Positions 12,583 to 22,956 of a stretch of DNA of 62,930 nt are shown here, in pieces. Origin of the DNA: Streptomyces sp. NRRL WC-3626 (lineage in GTDB: Bacteria; Actinomycetota; Actinomycetes; Streptomycetales; Streptomycetaceae); assembly GCF_000718785.1 (NCBI RefSeq), contig NZ_JOCA01000031.1, positions 1 through 62,930 on the forward strand, written 5' to 3'. The number at the start of each line of letters is the position of its first letter. The first letter of the stretch is position 1. A model generated the notes under the pieces. The model worked only from the letters and a program-made list of their open reading frames with translations, did not search any database and was not told the origin of the DNA. A program made the translations under genes and the position numbers.

Positions 12583-12924
12583 ATGGCGGAGTCACGGCGG
12601 CGGTTGCGGTCCAGCACGGTGGTGCTCGGGGGCATGGGTGTCCTCGCGGCGGCACTGACCTCATGCGGCTCCGACCCAGACCGGCGGTGCGTGGACCGGG
12701 ACAGCTACGACTACCTCAACGGCTACAAGGTCGTCTCCGACAAGAACTGCACGTCCGGCACCAGCACCTCCGGTTCGCTCGGCAAGAGCCGCCCGACCCG
12801 CGCCGACTGGTACTACGACTCCGACGTCAGCAACGGCTACGCCGACTACGGCACCTTCAGCCGCAGCGAGGCCGTCGACCGGGGCGGCTTCGGCTGCTCG
12901 GGCTCCGGCAGCAGCGGCGGCTGA
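12583..12924 (+). CDS. Small Tyr/Ser-rich lipoprotein
   Basis: The 113-residue protein has a charged N-terminus, a hydrophobic segment and a lipobox ending LTSC (Cys28). The mature part is rich in Asp, Tyr, Ser and Gly and has a few cysteines (RRCVDRD, KNCTSG, FGCSGSG). The ATG is preceded by GAGGGGGAG. It lies 7 bases before an ATP-grasp protein of the glutathionylspermidine-synthase family, so the two are co-transcribed. I do not recognise a named domain. Confidence 0.82.
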   Translation: MAESRRRLRSSTVVLGGMGVLAAALTSCGSDPDRRCVDRDSYDYLNGYKVVSDKNCTSGTSTSGSLGKSRPTRADWYYDSDVSNGYADYGTFSRSEAVDRGGFGCSGSGSSGG

Positions 12925-12931
12925 GCGGCCC

Positions 12932-14116
12932 ATGGAACGCCGTACGACCGAGCCCCGGCCGGGCTGGCAGGAGACCGTGGAGGAACAGGGGCTCATCTAC
13001 CCCCTCACCCGCTACCCCGACGACTCCCTGCGCCCCTACTGGGACGAGAGCGCCTACTACGTCTTCACCCTGGACGAGGTCGAGGCGCTGGAGGAGGTCG
13101 TCGAGGAACTGCACCGCATGTGCCTCGCGGCGGCCGACCACATCGTCACCGCCGACCGCTTCGCCGACCTCGGCATCACCGACCCGCGCATCGCCCGCCT
13201 GGTCGCCGAGGCCTGGCATCGGCGCGCCGAACTCCCCTCCGTCTACGGCCGCTTCGACCTCCGCTACGACGGCACCGGCCCCGCGAAGCTCCTGGAGTAC
13301 AACGCCGACACCCCGACGTCCCTGGTGGAGGCCGCGTCCCCCCAGTGGTTCTGGATGGAGGACCGCTTCCCCGGCGCCGACCAGTGGAACTCCCTCCACG
13401 AACGCCTCGTCGACGCCTGGAGGAAGCAGGCCGCCCTCCTCCCCCCGGGCAGCCCCCTGTACTTCGCCCACTCCTCCGCCGACGAGCTCGGCGAGGACCT
13501 GATGACCGTCGCCTACCTCAAGGAGACCGCCGAACAGGCCGGCCTCGACACCGACTGGATCTCCGTGGAGGAGATCGGCTGGGACCGCCTCTCCGGACGC
13601 TTCGTCGACAACGGGCTCCGGTTCATCCGCAGCATCTTCAAGCTGTACCCGTGGGAGTGGCTCACCACCGACCGCTTCGCCGACCACGTCCTCACCACCC
13701 TCGACAACGGCGGCGGCACCGGCACCACCCTGTGGATCGAGCCGGCCTGGAAGATGCTCCTCAGCAACAAGGCACTGCTGGCGATCCTCTGGGAGCTCTA
13801 CCCCGACCACCCCAACCTCCTCCCGGCCCACCTCGACGGCCCCCGCGACCTGGCCACCACCACCGGCTGGGTGGCGAAGCCCCTCCTGGGCCGCGAGGGC
13901 GCGGGAGTGACCCTTCACGAGCCCGGCTCCGACCCGACCCCGCGCACCGACCCCTGCTGCTACCAACAACTGGCCCCCCTCCCCGACTTCGCCGGCAACC
14001 ACGTGGTCCTGGGCGCATGGGTGGTGGAGAACGAGTCGGCGGGCCTGGGCATCCGCGAGTCGTCGGGCCTGGTGACGGACGAGTACGCCCGCTTCCTCCC
14101 CCACGTGATCCTGTAA
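12932..14116 (+). CDS. Glutathionylspermidine synthase-family ATP-grasp protein
   Basis: The 394-residue protein matches the YgiC/YjfC type of the glutathionylspermidine synthase C-terminal family. The substrate-side segments RFDLRYDG and LLEYNADTPTS are clear, and the C-terminal half holds the ATP-grasp fold (KPLLGREGAGV). Actinobacteria do not make trypanothione or, as a rule, glutathione, so the substrate is probably another amine-acid or peptide pair. The gene follows the lipoprotein gene by 7 bases and ends at a small GCGCCCCT/AGGGGCGC hairpin. Confidence 0.88.
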   Translation: MERRTTEPRPGWQETVEEQGLIYPLTRYPDDSLRPYWDESAYYVFTLDEVEALEEVVEELHRMCLAAADHIVTADRFADLGITDPRIARLVAEAWHRRAELPSVYGRFDLRYDGTGPAKLLEYNADTPTSLVEAASPQWFWMEDRFPGADQWNSLHERLVDAWRKQAALLPPGSPLYFAHSSADELGEDLMTVAYLKETAEQAGLDTDWISVEEIGWDRLSGRFVDNGLRFIRSIFKLYPWEWLTTDRFADHVLTTLDNGGGTGTTLWIEPAWKMLLSNKALLAILWELYPDHPNLLPAHLDGPRDLATTTGWVAKPLLGREGAGVTLHEPGSDPTPRTDPCCYQQLAPLPDFAGNHVVLGAWVVENESAGLGIRESSGLVTDEYARFLPHVIL

Positions 14117-14132
14117 ACGGGACTGAGGGGGA

Positions 14133-14150
14133 GCGCCCCTCCAGGGGCGC
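14133..14150 (+). terminator. Hairpin after the ATP-grasp gene
   Basis: GCGCCCCT (14133-14140) and AGGGGCGC (14143-14150) form a tight stem 16 bases after the stop. It resembles the dispersed hairpin seen at 38611-38629. Confidence 0.6.
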
Positions 14151-14243
14151 GCGGCCGCGACTCGCACGACCGCCCGGCAGACGCGGTAGCCCGCATGGCG
14201 GACGCCACCCCCTGGCACCCCGTGCCACCCGGTACCCTGACGG

Positions 14244-14336
14244 CGGGCCGTGACTGGCGTGCAGGGATGGGAACAACCATCGGGAAGCGGCCCCGGACCC
14301 CTCGGGTCCGAAACATGTGCCGCGCGCCTGGGCCGC
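14244..14336 (+). ncRNA. ZTP riboswitch (pfl motif) upstream of glyA
   Basis: The leader shows the conserved pfl-motif core in order: GGGCCGTGACTGGCG at 14245-14259; a helix/loop with GGGATGGGAAC and CCATCGGGAAGCGG; then, after a variable stem (GGACCCctcGGGTCC), the terminal CCGCGCGCCTGGGCCGC at about 14319-14335. The pfl motif is the known ZTP/ZMP sensor that controls one-carbon and purine genes in actinobacteria and others. It ends about 35 bases before the glyA start, as expected for control of ribosome access or termination. A TACCCT at 14233-14238 may be the -10 of the promoter. Confidence 0.92.
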
Positions 14337-14371
14337 ACCGTGAACGCCGAACGCCACGTCCGGAGGTCCCC

Positions 14372-15826
14372 ATGTCAGCCCCCGAGCAGCCGCTCACCCC
14401 CGCTTCCACCGCTTACCGAGCCGCGCTCGACGTGATCCGCACCGTCGAGCCCCGCGTAGCCGACGCGATCACCCAAGAGGTCGCCGACCAGCGCGAGATG
14501 CTCAAGCTGATCGCCTCCGAGAACTACGCCTCCCCGGCCACCCTCCTCACGATGGGCAACTGGTTCAGCGACAAGTACGCCGAGGGCACCATCGGACGCC
14601 GCTTCTACGCCGGCTGCCGCAACGTCGACACTGTCGAGTCCCTCGCCGCCGAGCACGCCAAGGAACTCTTCGGCGCCCGCCACGCCTACGTCCAGCCGCA
14701 CTCCGGCATCGACGCCAACCTGGTCGCCTTCTGGGCCGTCCTCGGCGCCCGGGTCGAGGTCCCCTTCCTGGAGAAGACGGGCGCCCGCCAGGTCAACGAC
14801 CTCTCCGAGGCCGACTGGGCCGAGCTCCGCCAGGCCTTCGGCAACCAGCGCATGCTCGGCATGTCCCTGGACGCCGGCGGCCACCTCACCCACGGCTTCC
14901 GCCCGAACATCTCCGGCAAGATGTTCGACCAGCGTTCCTACGGCACCGACCCGGCCACCGGCCTCATCGACTACGAGGCCCTGCGCACCTCCGCCCGTGA
15001 GTTCAAGCCGCTGATCATCGTCGCCGGCTACTCCGCCTACCCCCGTCTGGTGAACTTCCGGATCATGCGGGAGATCGCCGACGAGGTCGGCGCCACCCTC
15101 ATGGTCGACATGGCGCACTTCGCCGGTCTGGTCGCCGGCAAGGTCCTCACCGGAGACTTCGACCCGGTCCCGCACGCCCAGATCGTCACCACGACCACCC
15201 ACAAGTCGCTGCGCGGCCCGCGCGGCGGCATGGTGCTGTGCGACGACTCCCTCAAGGACCAGGTCGACCGCGGCTGCCCGATGGTCCTCGGCGGCCCGCT
15301 CCCGCACGTCATGGCCGCGAAGGCCGTCGCCCTCGCCGAGGCCCGTCAGCCCGCCTTCCAGGACTACGCCCAGCGCATCGTCGACAACTCCCGCGCCCTC
15401 GCCGAGGGCCTGATGCGCCGTGGCGCCACCCTGGTCACCGGCGGCACCGACAACCACCTCAACCTGATCGACGTCGCCACCTCCTACGGCCTCACCGGCC
15501 GCCAGGCCGAGGCCGCCCTGCTCGACTCGGGCATCGTCACCAACCGCAACGCCATCCCCGCCGACCCCAACGGTGCCTGGTACACCTCCGGCATCCGCAT
15601 CGGCACCCCCGCGCTGACCACGCGCGGTCTCGGCACGGCGGAGATGGACGAGGTCGCGGGCCTGATCGACCGGGTCCTGACGACGACCGAGCCCGGCACC
15701 ACCAAGTCCGGAGCCCCCTCCAAGGCGGCCCACATCCTCGACGCGAAGATCGCCGACGAGGTCTCACGCCGCGCCACCGACCTGGTCGCCGGCTTCCCGC
15801 TCTACCCGGAGATCGACCTCGGCTGA
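14372..15826 (+). CDS. glyA: Serine hydroxymethyltransferase
   Basis: The 484-residue PLP enzyme interconverts serine and glycine with tetrahydrofolate, feeding one-carbon units to purines. It has [10 protein letters not shown] near the N-terminus and the PLP Lys278 in [13 protein letters not shown]. It is longer than the usual roughly 420-residue GlyA and belongs to the long actinobacterial form (insertions around GCRNVDTVE and the DEADW-like region). The ATG at 14372 is preceded by CGGAGG. The ZTP riboswitch links its expression to purine/folate status. Confidence 0.96.
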   Translation: MSAPEQPLTPASTAYRAALDVIRTVEPRVADAITQEVADQREMLKLIASENYASPATLLTMGNWFSDKYAEGTIGRRFYAGCRNVDTVESLAAEHAKELFGARHAYVQPHSGIDANLVAFWAVLGARVEVPFLEKTGARQVNDLSEADWAELRQAFGNQRMLGMSLDAGGHLTHGFRPNISGKMFDQRSYGTDPATGLIDYEALRTSAREFKPLIIVAGYSAYPRLVNFRIMREIADEVGATLMVDMAHFAGLVAGKVLTGDFDPVPHAQIVTTTTHKSLRGPRGGMVLCDDSLKDQVDRGCPMVLGGPLPHVMAAKAVALAEARQPAFQDYAQRIVDNSRALAEGLMRRGATLVTGGTDNHLNLIDVATSYGLTGRQAEAALLDSGIVTNRNAIPADPNGAWYTSGIRIGTPALTTRGLGTAEMDEVAGLIDRVLTTTEPGTTKSGAPSKAAHILDAKIADEVSRRATDLVAGFPLYPEIDLG

Positions 15827-15855
15827 CCCAGCCGAGCCCAGCCCAGCCCTGCCTC

Positions 15856-15890
15856 GTACGGCGGTCCGGTCCCGCACCGGGCCGCCGTAC
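15856..15890. terminator. Bidirectional terminator between glyA and a convergent gene
   Basis: GTACGGCGG-CCGGT (15856-15870) pairs with ACCGG-CCGCCGTAC (15876-15890) around a 5-base loop with one mismatch. It lies between the stops of two convergent genes. Confidence 0.8.
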
Positions 15891-15896
15891 GCGTGC

Positions 15897-16610
15897 TCAG
15901 GTGTCCAGCAGCTCCTGCCTCGGCCCCGAGCCGCGTTCCCGCCCACGGAGCAGCGGCAGCCGCCTCACCTGGGGCCCCAGCACCAGAGCCAGGCCTGCTC
16001 CGGCCACCACGCCCGGTATCGCCCACCACCAGTCGGTCCCGTCGTCCTTCACCGGTGCGGCGCGGGTCTCGGAGGGAGCCGCCACGGCCTGCTCCGCCTG
16101 CTCCGTCTCCCACGGCGCCGGGTAGATCCCCGAACCCGATCCGGTGCCCGTCCCCTCTCCCATCACCCCCATCGAGTACAGCAGTTTGTACAGGTCCGAC
16201 GGGTCGGTGGCCCGGTGCCAGAGGCCGTTCGGCGTCTCGTTGAACCGCTCCGCCGTATGTATCCACGCGTCCTGGCCCGCCTCCGCCATGAGGATCCGGT
16301 CCACCCGCCACGGCGTCACGTCGTGCACCATCCACGTCACATTGATCAGCCGCTCCCTCGCCCGTATGTCCTCCGGCGGCCTCGCCCGCGTGCCCTTGCC
16401 GACCGGGCCGAGCAGCCGCTCCAACTCGCCGTACTCGCTGTCGGAGTAGTACACGGACGCCGTCTCCTCGCTCTCCGGCGACACCACCAGCGCGCTCGTC
16501 GGCCCGCCGGCGGAGGCGGGCGCCGCCCCCCACACCATCAGGGCCAACCCCGCCGCCAACGCGCCCAGCCCTGCCGTCAGTTGTCGAACCCTGCCCGTCC
16601 ACCCACGCAT
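15897..16610 (-). CDS. Secreted/anchored membrane protein of unknown function
   Basis: The 237-residue protein starts with a signal peptide (LGALAAGLALMVWGAAPASA). An extracytoplasmic region of about 140 residues has several Trp and Tyr. A C-terminal transmembrane helix (WWWAIPGVVAGAGLALVLG) and a basic tail follow. This is a type-I topology. The ATG at 16610 follows GTGGGGG at ribosome-binding distance; an in-frame GTG at 16622 lacks a good site. It lies downstream of the ECF sigma/partner pair on the same strand and may belong to that regulon. No known domain recognised. Confidence 0.78.
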   Translation of the reverse strand: MRGWTGRVRQLTAGLGALAAGLALMVWGAAPASAGGPTSALVVSPESEETASVYYSDSEYGELERLLGPVGKGTRARPPEDIRARERLINVTWMVHDVTPWRVDRILMAEAGQDAWIHTAERFNETPNGLWHRATDPSDLYKLLYSMGVMGEGTGTGSGSGIYPAPWETEQAEQAVAAPSETRAAPVKDDGTDWWWAIPGVVAGAGLALVLGPQVRRLPLLRGRERGSGPRQELLDT

Positions 16611-16746
16611 CCGGACCCCCACTCGGCCGGTCGATCTCCGTACGGCCCGCCCACGGGCCGCCTGTCACTTCTGGTACACCGCCCGACCCGCCGGGGTTCC
16701 CACTCGGTCCGCCCCGATTCCGAGCATTTCTCCGGAAGCCCGGCCG

Positions 16747-17620
16747 CTACCGGCCGCCCGCCTCGCCGCCCGCCTCCTCGACCCCTTTCGCGATCTCCAG
16801 CGCCCGCGCCTTCGACGCCACCCCCTCCAGACGCAGCGTCACCCCGTCCGCGGCGGGACCTTCACCGCTCACCGCACCGTCATGCGGCCACAGCAGGGTC
16901 GGCCCGGCGGTGCGCTCCTTCCGGGTGAACCGGTGACCGTCCGGACCCACCAGCCAGAAGCTCAGCACATGCGGCCGCGGGAACCACAGGGCCGGATCGG
17001 TAACGGCGCCCTCCTCGTTTCGTCCACTCAGCGACAGATGCTGAGGCTGCTCGCGCACGCTCTTGACGAAGGCGAGGTCCAGGCGGCCCGGGAACTCGTC
17101 GAGCCGGATCGTCCGCCCGTCCTCCCGCCAGCACAGGCTCATCAGGAACCGCCCCCGAGGCAGCGCACCCACCGTCACCGCGTCCGGGACGCCCAGCGAC
17201 TCCGGCACCACCGGCGCGAACCCGGCCCGCCGCTCCGCCTCGCCCAAGGACAGCGACCGCCCGCAGCCCGGCACCTTCGCCCCCGGCGAGGGCACCGCCG
17301 ACGGGTCGTACCGCACCACGACCCCGCCGAAGCCGAACCAGTCGGTCACCGCCGCCCGCACCGGAGGCGTCAGCGTCAGCACCGTCAGCAGCCCGCACAG
17401 GGCCGCGACCAGCGACCGCCACCGCGCCCGGGCCCAGCCCCGCAGCCGCGCCCCGGCCCCCGGCGGCTCGGTGACCGGTACCGGCAGTTCCTCGGCGAGT
17501 ATCCGCCCCAGCACCCTCTCGACCATCGACTCGGACCCCGCGGCCCCGTCCGGCCCGTCCAGGGACCGGCCGAAGGCCCGCAGCTCCTCCCGCAGCCGGG
17601 CGGCCTCGTCGTCGGACCGC

Positions 17621-17628
<8 letters not shown>
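16747..17628 (-). CDS. Membrane partner (putative anti-sigma) of the ECF sigma factor
   Basis: The roughly 293-residue protein has a cytoplasmic N-terminus of about 65 residues, one transmembrane helix (WRSLVAALCGLLTVLTLTPPV) and an extracytoplasmic domain of about 200 residues. The gene overlaps the end of the ECF sigma gene, the standard place for an anti-sigma factor. No HxxxCxxC zinc anti-sigma motif is present, so inhibition would be non-ZAS. The GTG at 17628 has GGGGGT upstream; an alternative GTG lies at 17637. Confidence 0.75.
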
Positions 17629-19326
<1,698 letters not shown>

Positions 19327-19345
19327 TCCGCCGCACGGATCGCAC

Positions 19346-19377
19346 CAGCGCCGGGCGGACGCCTCGCACCGGCGCTG
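19346..19377 (+). terminator. Candidate trpS terminator
   Basis: CAGCGCCGG (19346-19354) and CCGGCGCTG (19369-19377) form 9-bp arms around a 14-base loop, 20 bases after the trpS stop. Confidence 0.5.
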
Positions 19378-19472
19378 AACCGGTCCACGCCCCCGGTCCG
19401 TACCACCGCACAGCGCTGCACATCACTCCGGTTGCGCCTGCCCGCATCCGGGTCGTGGTCGTACAGTCGATA

Positions 19473-19502
19473 ACCGGGTGACCGTTTCCGCGGTCACCCG
19501 GT
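19473..19502. promoter_or_regulatory. 12-bp inverted repeat before the 2H phosphoesterase gene
   Basis: ACCGGGTGACCG (19473-19484) and CGGTCACCCGGT (19491-19502) are perfect arms around a 6-base spacer, ending 53 bases before the GTG start. It could be a leader hairpin, an operator or a second terminator for trpS. Confidence 0.45.
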
Positions 19503-19555
19503 GCTCACCGCAGTTCCACCCGCCACGCTTCACCACCACAACGACAGGAGACGAC

Positions 19556-20134
19556 GTGGGGACCGTAACGATCGGCGTGTCGATCGCGGTCCCGGAGCCT
19601 CACGGCAGCCGGCTTCAGCAGCTGCGCGCGGGCTTCGGCGACGCCGCGGCTCACGGTATCCCCACGCATGTCACCCTGCTCCCGCCGACGGAGATCGGCG
19701 ACACCGACCTCGCGGCCGTCGAGGCGCATCTGAGCGAGATCGCCGCGGCCGCCCGCCCATTCCCCATGCGGCTGTCCGGTACCGGCACCTTCCGGCCCCT
19801 GACGCCGGTGGTGTTCGTCCAGGTCGTCGAGGGCGGCGCGGCGTGCGCCTGGCTGCAGAAGCGGGTCCGGGAGGCCTCCGGGCCGGTCCCGCGCGAGCTG
19901 CAGTTCCCGTACCACCCGCACGTCACCGTGGCGCACGGCATCGAGGAGGCGGCCATGGACCGCGCCTACGAGGACCTCGCCGACTACGAGGCCGCGTGGC
20001 CCTGCACCGGCTTCGCACTGTACGAGCAGGGCGCCGACGGGGTGTGGCGCAAACTGCGCGAGTTCCCCTTCGGCACGGCGGTGGTGCCGCCGCAGGGCGG
20101 GAGCGTGGACCGGGGATCCGTCTCCGCCCACTGA
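19556..20134 (+). CDS. 2'-5' RNA ligase/cyclic phosphodiesterase (2H) family protein
   Basis: The 192-residue 2H-superfamily protein has the two catalytic histidine motifs, His38 in THVTLL and His122 in PHVTVAHG. Members hydrolyse or join 2',5' and 2',3'-cyclic phosphate linkages. The GTG at 19556 is preceded by AGGAG. It is downstream of trpS with its own leader hairpin and converges on the dprE2-like gene with only 15 bases between stops. RNA repair or nucleotide turnover is inferred from family only. Confidence 0.87.
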   Translation: MGTVTIGVSIAVPEPHGSRLQQLRAGFGDAAAHGIPTHVTLLPPTEIGDTDLAAVEAHLSEIAAAARPFPMRLSGTGTFRPLTPVVFVQVVEGGAACAWLQKRVREASGPVPRELQFPYHPHVTVAHGIEEAAMDRAYEDLADYEAAWPCTGFALYEQGADGVWRKLREFPFGTAVVPPQGGSVDRGSVSAH

Positions 20135-20149
20135 CCCGCCGGCCGCGTC

Positions 20150-20905
20150 TCAGACCGGCAGCCGGCGGAACACCCCGCGCGGGAGATGCCGTAGCGCCGA
20201 CATCACCACCCGCAGCGTGCCCGGCACCCACACGGTCTCCGCGCGGCGCCTCAAGCCCAGCTCCACGGCCGCCGCGACGGCCTCCGGGGTGGTGGCCAGC
20301 GGCGCCTCGGGGAGCCCCGCCGTCATCCGCGTACGGACGAACCCGGGGCGTACGACCATGACGTGCACCCCCGTGCCGTGGAGCGCGTCGCCGAGGCCCT
20401 GGGCGAAGGCGTCGAGGCCGGCCTTGCTGGAGCCGTAGATGAAGTTCGCGCGGCGGGCCCGCTCGCCGGCGACGGAGGACAGCACCACCAGGGAGCCGTG
20501 CCCCTGCGTCTGGAGCGCGCTCGCGCACACCAGGCCCGCCGAGACCGCGCCGGTGTAGTTGGTCTGCGCGACCCGTACCGCCGCCCCGGGGTCCCGTTCG
20601 TCGTGCGCCTGGTCGCCGAGGGTGCCGAAGGCGAGCAGCACCATGTCGACGTCGCCCTCGGCGAACACCTTGCCGAGCGCGTCCTCGTGGGCGTCGGGGT
20701 CGAGCGCGTCGAAGGCGACGGTGCGGACCTCGGCGCCGAGGTCGCGCAGGTGCGCGGCGGCCTCGTCCAGGCCGGGGGAGGGGCGGCCGGCCAGCCACAC
20801 CGTGCGGGTGCGGCGGGCGATCAGCCGTCGCGCGGTGGCCAGCGCGATCTCGGACGTGCCGCCGAGGACGAGCAGGGACTGGGGGAGGCCGAAGGCGTCC
20901 TTCAT
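20150..20905 (-). CDS. dprE2: DprE2-like decaprenylphosphoryl-2-keto-ribose reductase (SDR)
   Basis: The 251-residue short-chain dehydrogenase has the N-terminal cofactor motif VLGGTSEIA and the catalytic YGSSKAG (Tyr/Lys) preceded by VVLSSVAG (Ser). The GGTSEI form and its position next to a DprE1 homologue identify it as the NADH reductase that completes epimerisation of polyprenylphosphoryl ribose to arabinose. It follows the dprE1-like gene by 33 bases on the same strand. Confidence 0.9.
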   Translation of the reverse strand: MKDAFGLPQSLLVLGGTSEIALATARRLIARRTRTVWLAGRPSPGLDEAAAHLRDLGAEVRTVAFDALDPDAHEDALGKVFAEGDVDMVLLAFGTLGDQAHDERDPGAAVRVAQTNYTGAVSAGLVCASALQTQGHGSLVVLSSVAGERARRANFIYGSSKAGLDAFAQGLGDALHGTGVHVMVVRPGFVRTRMTAGLPEAPLATTPEAVAAAVELGLRRRAETVWVPGTLRVVMSALRHLPRGVFRRLPV

Positions 20906-20938
20906 GACGGCTCCTAGGGGGTGTCGTTCGGATCGTGC

Positions 20939-22294
20939 CTAGAGATGGAGGCGGCGGGCCAGGTCGGAGACGAACACCCCGCGCGGGTCGATGCGGGCGC
21001 GCAGCGCGCGGAAGTCGTCCAGGCGGGGGTACATGGCCGTGAGCAGCTCCGGGCGCAGCCGGGAGTCCTTGGCGAGGTAGACCCGCCCGCCGGCGCCGGC
21101 CACCTCCTCGTCGAGTTCGTCGAGGAAACCGCCGAGGCCGGGCAGGGACGCCGGAATGTCCAGGGCCAGCGTCCAGCCCGGCACGGGGAAGGACAGCCAG
21201 CCCGGGTCGGACCCCCCGAAGCGTTTGAGGACGGCGAGGAAGGACGGGCAGCGGCGCTCCGAGATCCGGCGCACGATCCGGCGCAGGGCGTCCTCCCGGC
21301 CGTGCCCGACGACGAACTGGTACTGCACGAAGCCGCCCCGGCCGTAGACCCGGTTCCAGTGCGGTACGCCGTCCAGGGGGTGGAAGAAGGCGGGGATCCG
21401 CTGGAGTTGCCCGGTCCGCGCGCGGGGCGCCTTGCGGTACCAGAGCTCGTTGAACAGTCCCACCGTGGTGCGGCTGAGCAGGCCCTCGGGGACGAAGGAC
21501 GGGGCGGCCGGGAGCCGGGACGTGCGGAAGGAGAGGGGCTCCCCGCGGGTGCGGACGCGCCGGGGCAGGGCGTCCAGGGGGGCGTGGTCACCGCGCGTGA
21601 GCACCGCGCGTCCGGTGGCCCGGCCCCTGGCCAGCAGGTCGATCCAGGCGACCGAGTAGCGGTAGCGGTGGTCGGTGTCGGCGAGGCGGGCCATCAGGTC
21701 GTCGAGGTCGCCCGCGCGTTCGGTGTCGACGCACATCAGCGAGGTCTCGACCGGCAGCAGCCGGACCGTCGCGGTGAGGATCACCCCGGTCAGGCCCATG
21801 CCGCCCGCCGTCGCCTCGAACAGCGGCGTGCCCGGCACCACCGTACGGACCTGCCCGTCGGCGGTGAGCAGTTCCAGGGACAGCACATGGCGGGAGAAGG
21901 AGCCGGAGACATGGTGGTTCTTGCCGTGGATGTCGGCGCCGATCGCCCCGCCGACGGTCACATAGCGGGTGCCGGGCGTCACCGGCACGAACCAGCCGAG
22001 CGGCAGCAGCACCTCCATCAGCCGGTGCAGGGAGACGCCCGCGTCGCACAGCACGGTGCCGCCGTCGGCGTCGATCGCGTGCACCCGGTCCAGGCCCGTC
22101 ATGTCGAGCACGGCACCGCCCGCGTTCTGCGCCGCGTCCCCGTAGGCCCGTCCCAGCCCCCGCGCGATGCCCCCGCGCGCGCCGCACTCCCGGACCGCGA
22201 GGGCGACCTCCTCGTACGTCCGCGGGCGGATGAGCCGGGCGGCGGAGGGAGCGGTGCGGCCCCACCCCGTGACGGAAACGGTGTCGGCAGGCAT
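20939..22294 (-). CDS. dprE1: DprE1-like decaprenylphosphoryl-ribose 2'-oxidase
   Basis: The 451-residue FAD-linked oxidoreductase has the FAD-binding GRAYGDAAQNAGG near the N-terminus and the C-terminal core QYQFVVG, FKRFGG-like (LKRFGG), PVPGW and AKDSR (Lys409), all as in Mycobacterium DprE1. At the position of the Cys targeted covalently by benzothiazinones (mycobacterial NICVDF) this protein has TLALDI, so Ala377 replaces Cys. The gene is divergent from the PAP2-UbiA-GtrA operon. Confidence 0.92.
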   Translation of the reverse strand: MPADTVSVTGWGRTAPSAARLIRPRTYEEVALAVRECGARGGIARGLGRAYGDAAQNAGGAVLDMTGLDRVHAIDADGGTVLCDAGVSLHRLMEVLLPLGWFVPVTPGTRYVTVGGAIGADIHGKNHHVSGSFSRHVLSLELLTADGQVRTVVPGTPLFEATAGGMGLTGVILTATVRLLPVETSLMCVDTERAGDLDDLMARLADTDHRYRYSVAWIDLLARGRATGRAVLTRGDHAPLDALPRRVRTRGEPLSFRTSRLPAAPSFVPEGLLSRTTVGLFNELWYRKAPRARTGQLQRIPAFFHPLDGVPHWNRVYGRGGFVQYQFVVGHGREDALRRIVRRISERRCPSFLAVLKRFGGSDPGWLSFPVPGWTLALDIPASLPGLGGFLDELDEEVAGAGGRVYLAKDSRLRPELLTAMYPRLDDFRALRARIDPRGVFVSDLARRLHL

Positions 22295-22428
22295 GACGGT
22301 GACCGTATCGCCCCTATGTGACTGGTTGGTTTTGAAACGTCAATCCCGTCCCCGAAACGGGTGATTAATGGGATGTCGCACCATAGGGGCGGGAGTTCCG
22401 CCCGCCCGGGGGTGAACAGTGGGTCCAC
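22295..22428. promoter_or_regulatory. Divergent promoter region between dprE1 and the PAP2 operon
   Basis: The 134-base region is AT-richer than its flanks. CGCCCCTATG (22309-22318) and CATAGGGGCG (22382-22391) are perfect 10-base inverted arms 63 bases apart, bracketing the promoters. On the minus strand TTGACG precedes CATAGG by 19 bases, a possible dprE1 promoter very close to its start. Confidence 0.45.
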
Positions 22429-22956
22429 ATGGACCACCTCCACGACCGCCCCCAGGGGCCGTACGGCATGGACCACCGGATCGTCTCGGCCCTCAGGGCG
22501 TACGGCGCCGACCCCCGCGTGGCCGGTGCCGCGCGGGTCCTGTCCTGGGCCGGGGAGCACGGGGCGGTGTGGCTCGTGACGGGGATCGCCGGTGCCGTCG
22601 TGGACCGGCCGCGGCGCGGCGCCTGGCTGCGCGGCACCGTGCTCACCGCGGGCGCCCACGCCGCCGGCTCGCTGGTGAAACGGGTCGTGCGCCGCCCCCG
22701 CCCCACGCATGTCGAGCCGTTGGTCGGCACGGTCGGCCGGCATTCCTTCCCCAGCTCGCACGCCACCTCCGCGGCGGCCGCCGCCGTCGCCTTCGGCACG
22801 CTGGGCTCGCGCGCGGTGCCCCCGCTCGCCGCCGCCGTGTGCGTGTCCCGGCTGGTGGCCGGCGTGCACTACCCGTCGGACGTGGCGGCCGGCGCCGCCC
22901 TGGGCGCGCTGACGGCCCGTCTCGGCGCCCGCTGGATGGCGGGAGGCCGGGCATGA
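22429..22956 (+). CDS. PAP2-family phosphatase
   Basis: The 175-residue membrane phosphatase carries the three PAP2 motifs: KRVVRRPRP, the PSSHATS active-site segment and SRLVAGVHYPSD. Mycobacteria have a PAP2 protein (Rv3807c) next to the UbiA-type phosphoribosyltransferase; here the UbiA gene likewise follows, overlapping by ATGA. The likely reaction is removal of the 5-phosphate from polyprenylphosphoryl-5-phosphoribose before DprE1/E2 epimerise it. Confidence 0.9.
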   Translation: MDHLHDRPQGPYGMDHRIVSALRAYGADPRVAGAARVLSWAGEHGAVWLVTGIAGAVVDRPRRGAWLRGTVLTAGAHAAGSLVKRVVRRPRPTHVEPLVGTVGRHSFPSSHATSAAAAAVAFGTLGSRAVPPLAAAVCVSRLVAGVHYPSDVAAGAALGALTARLGARWMAGGRA

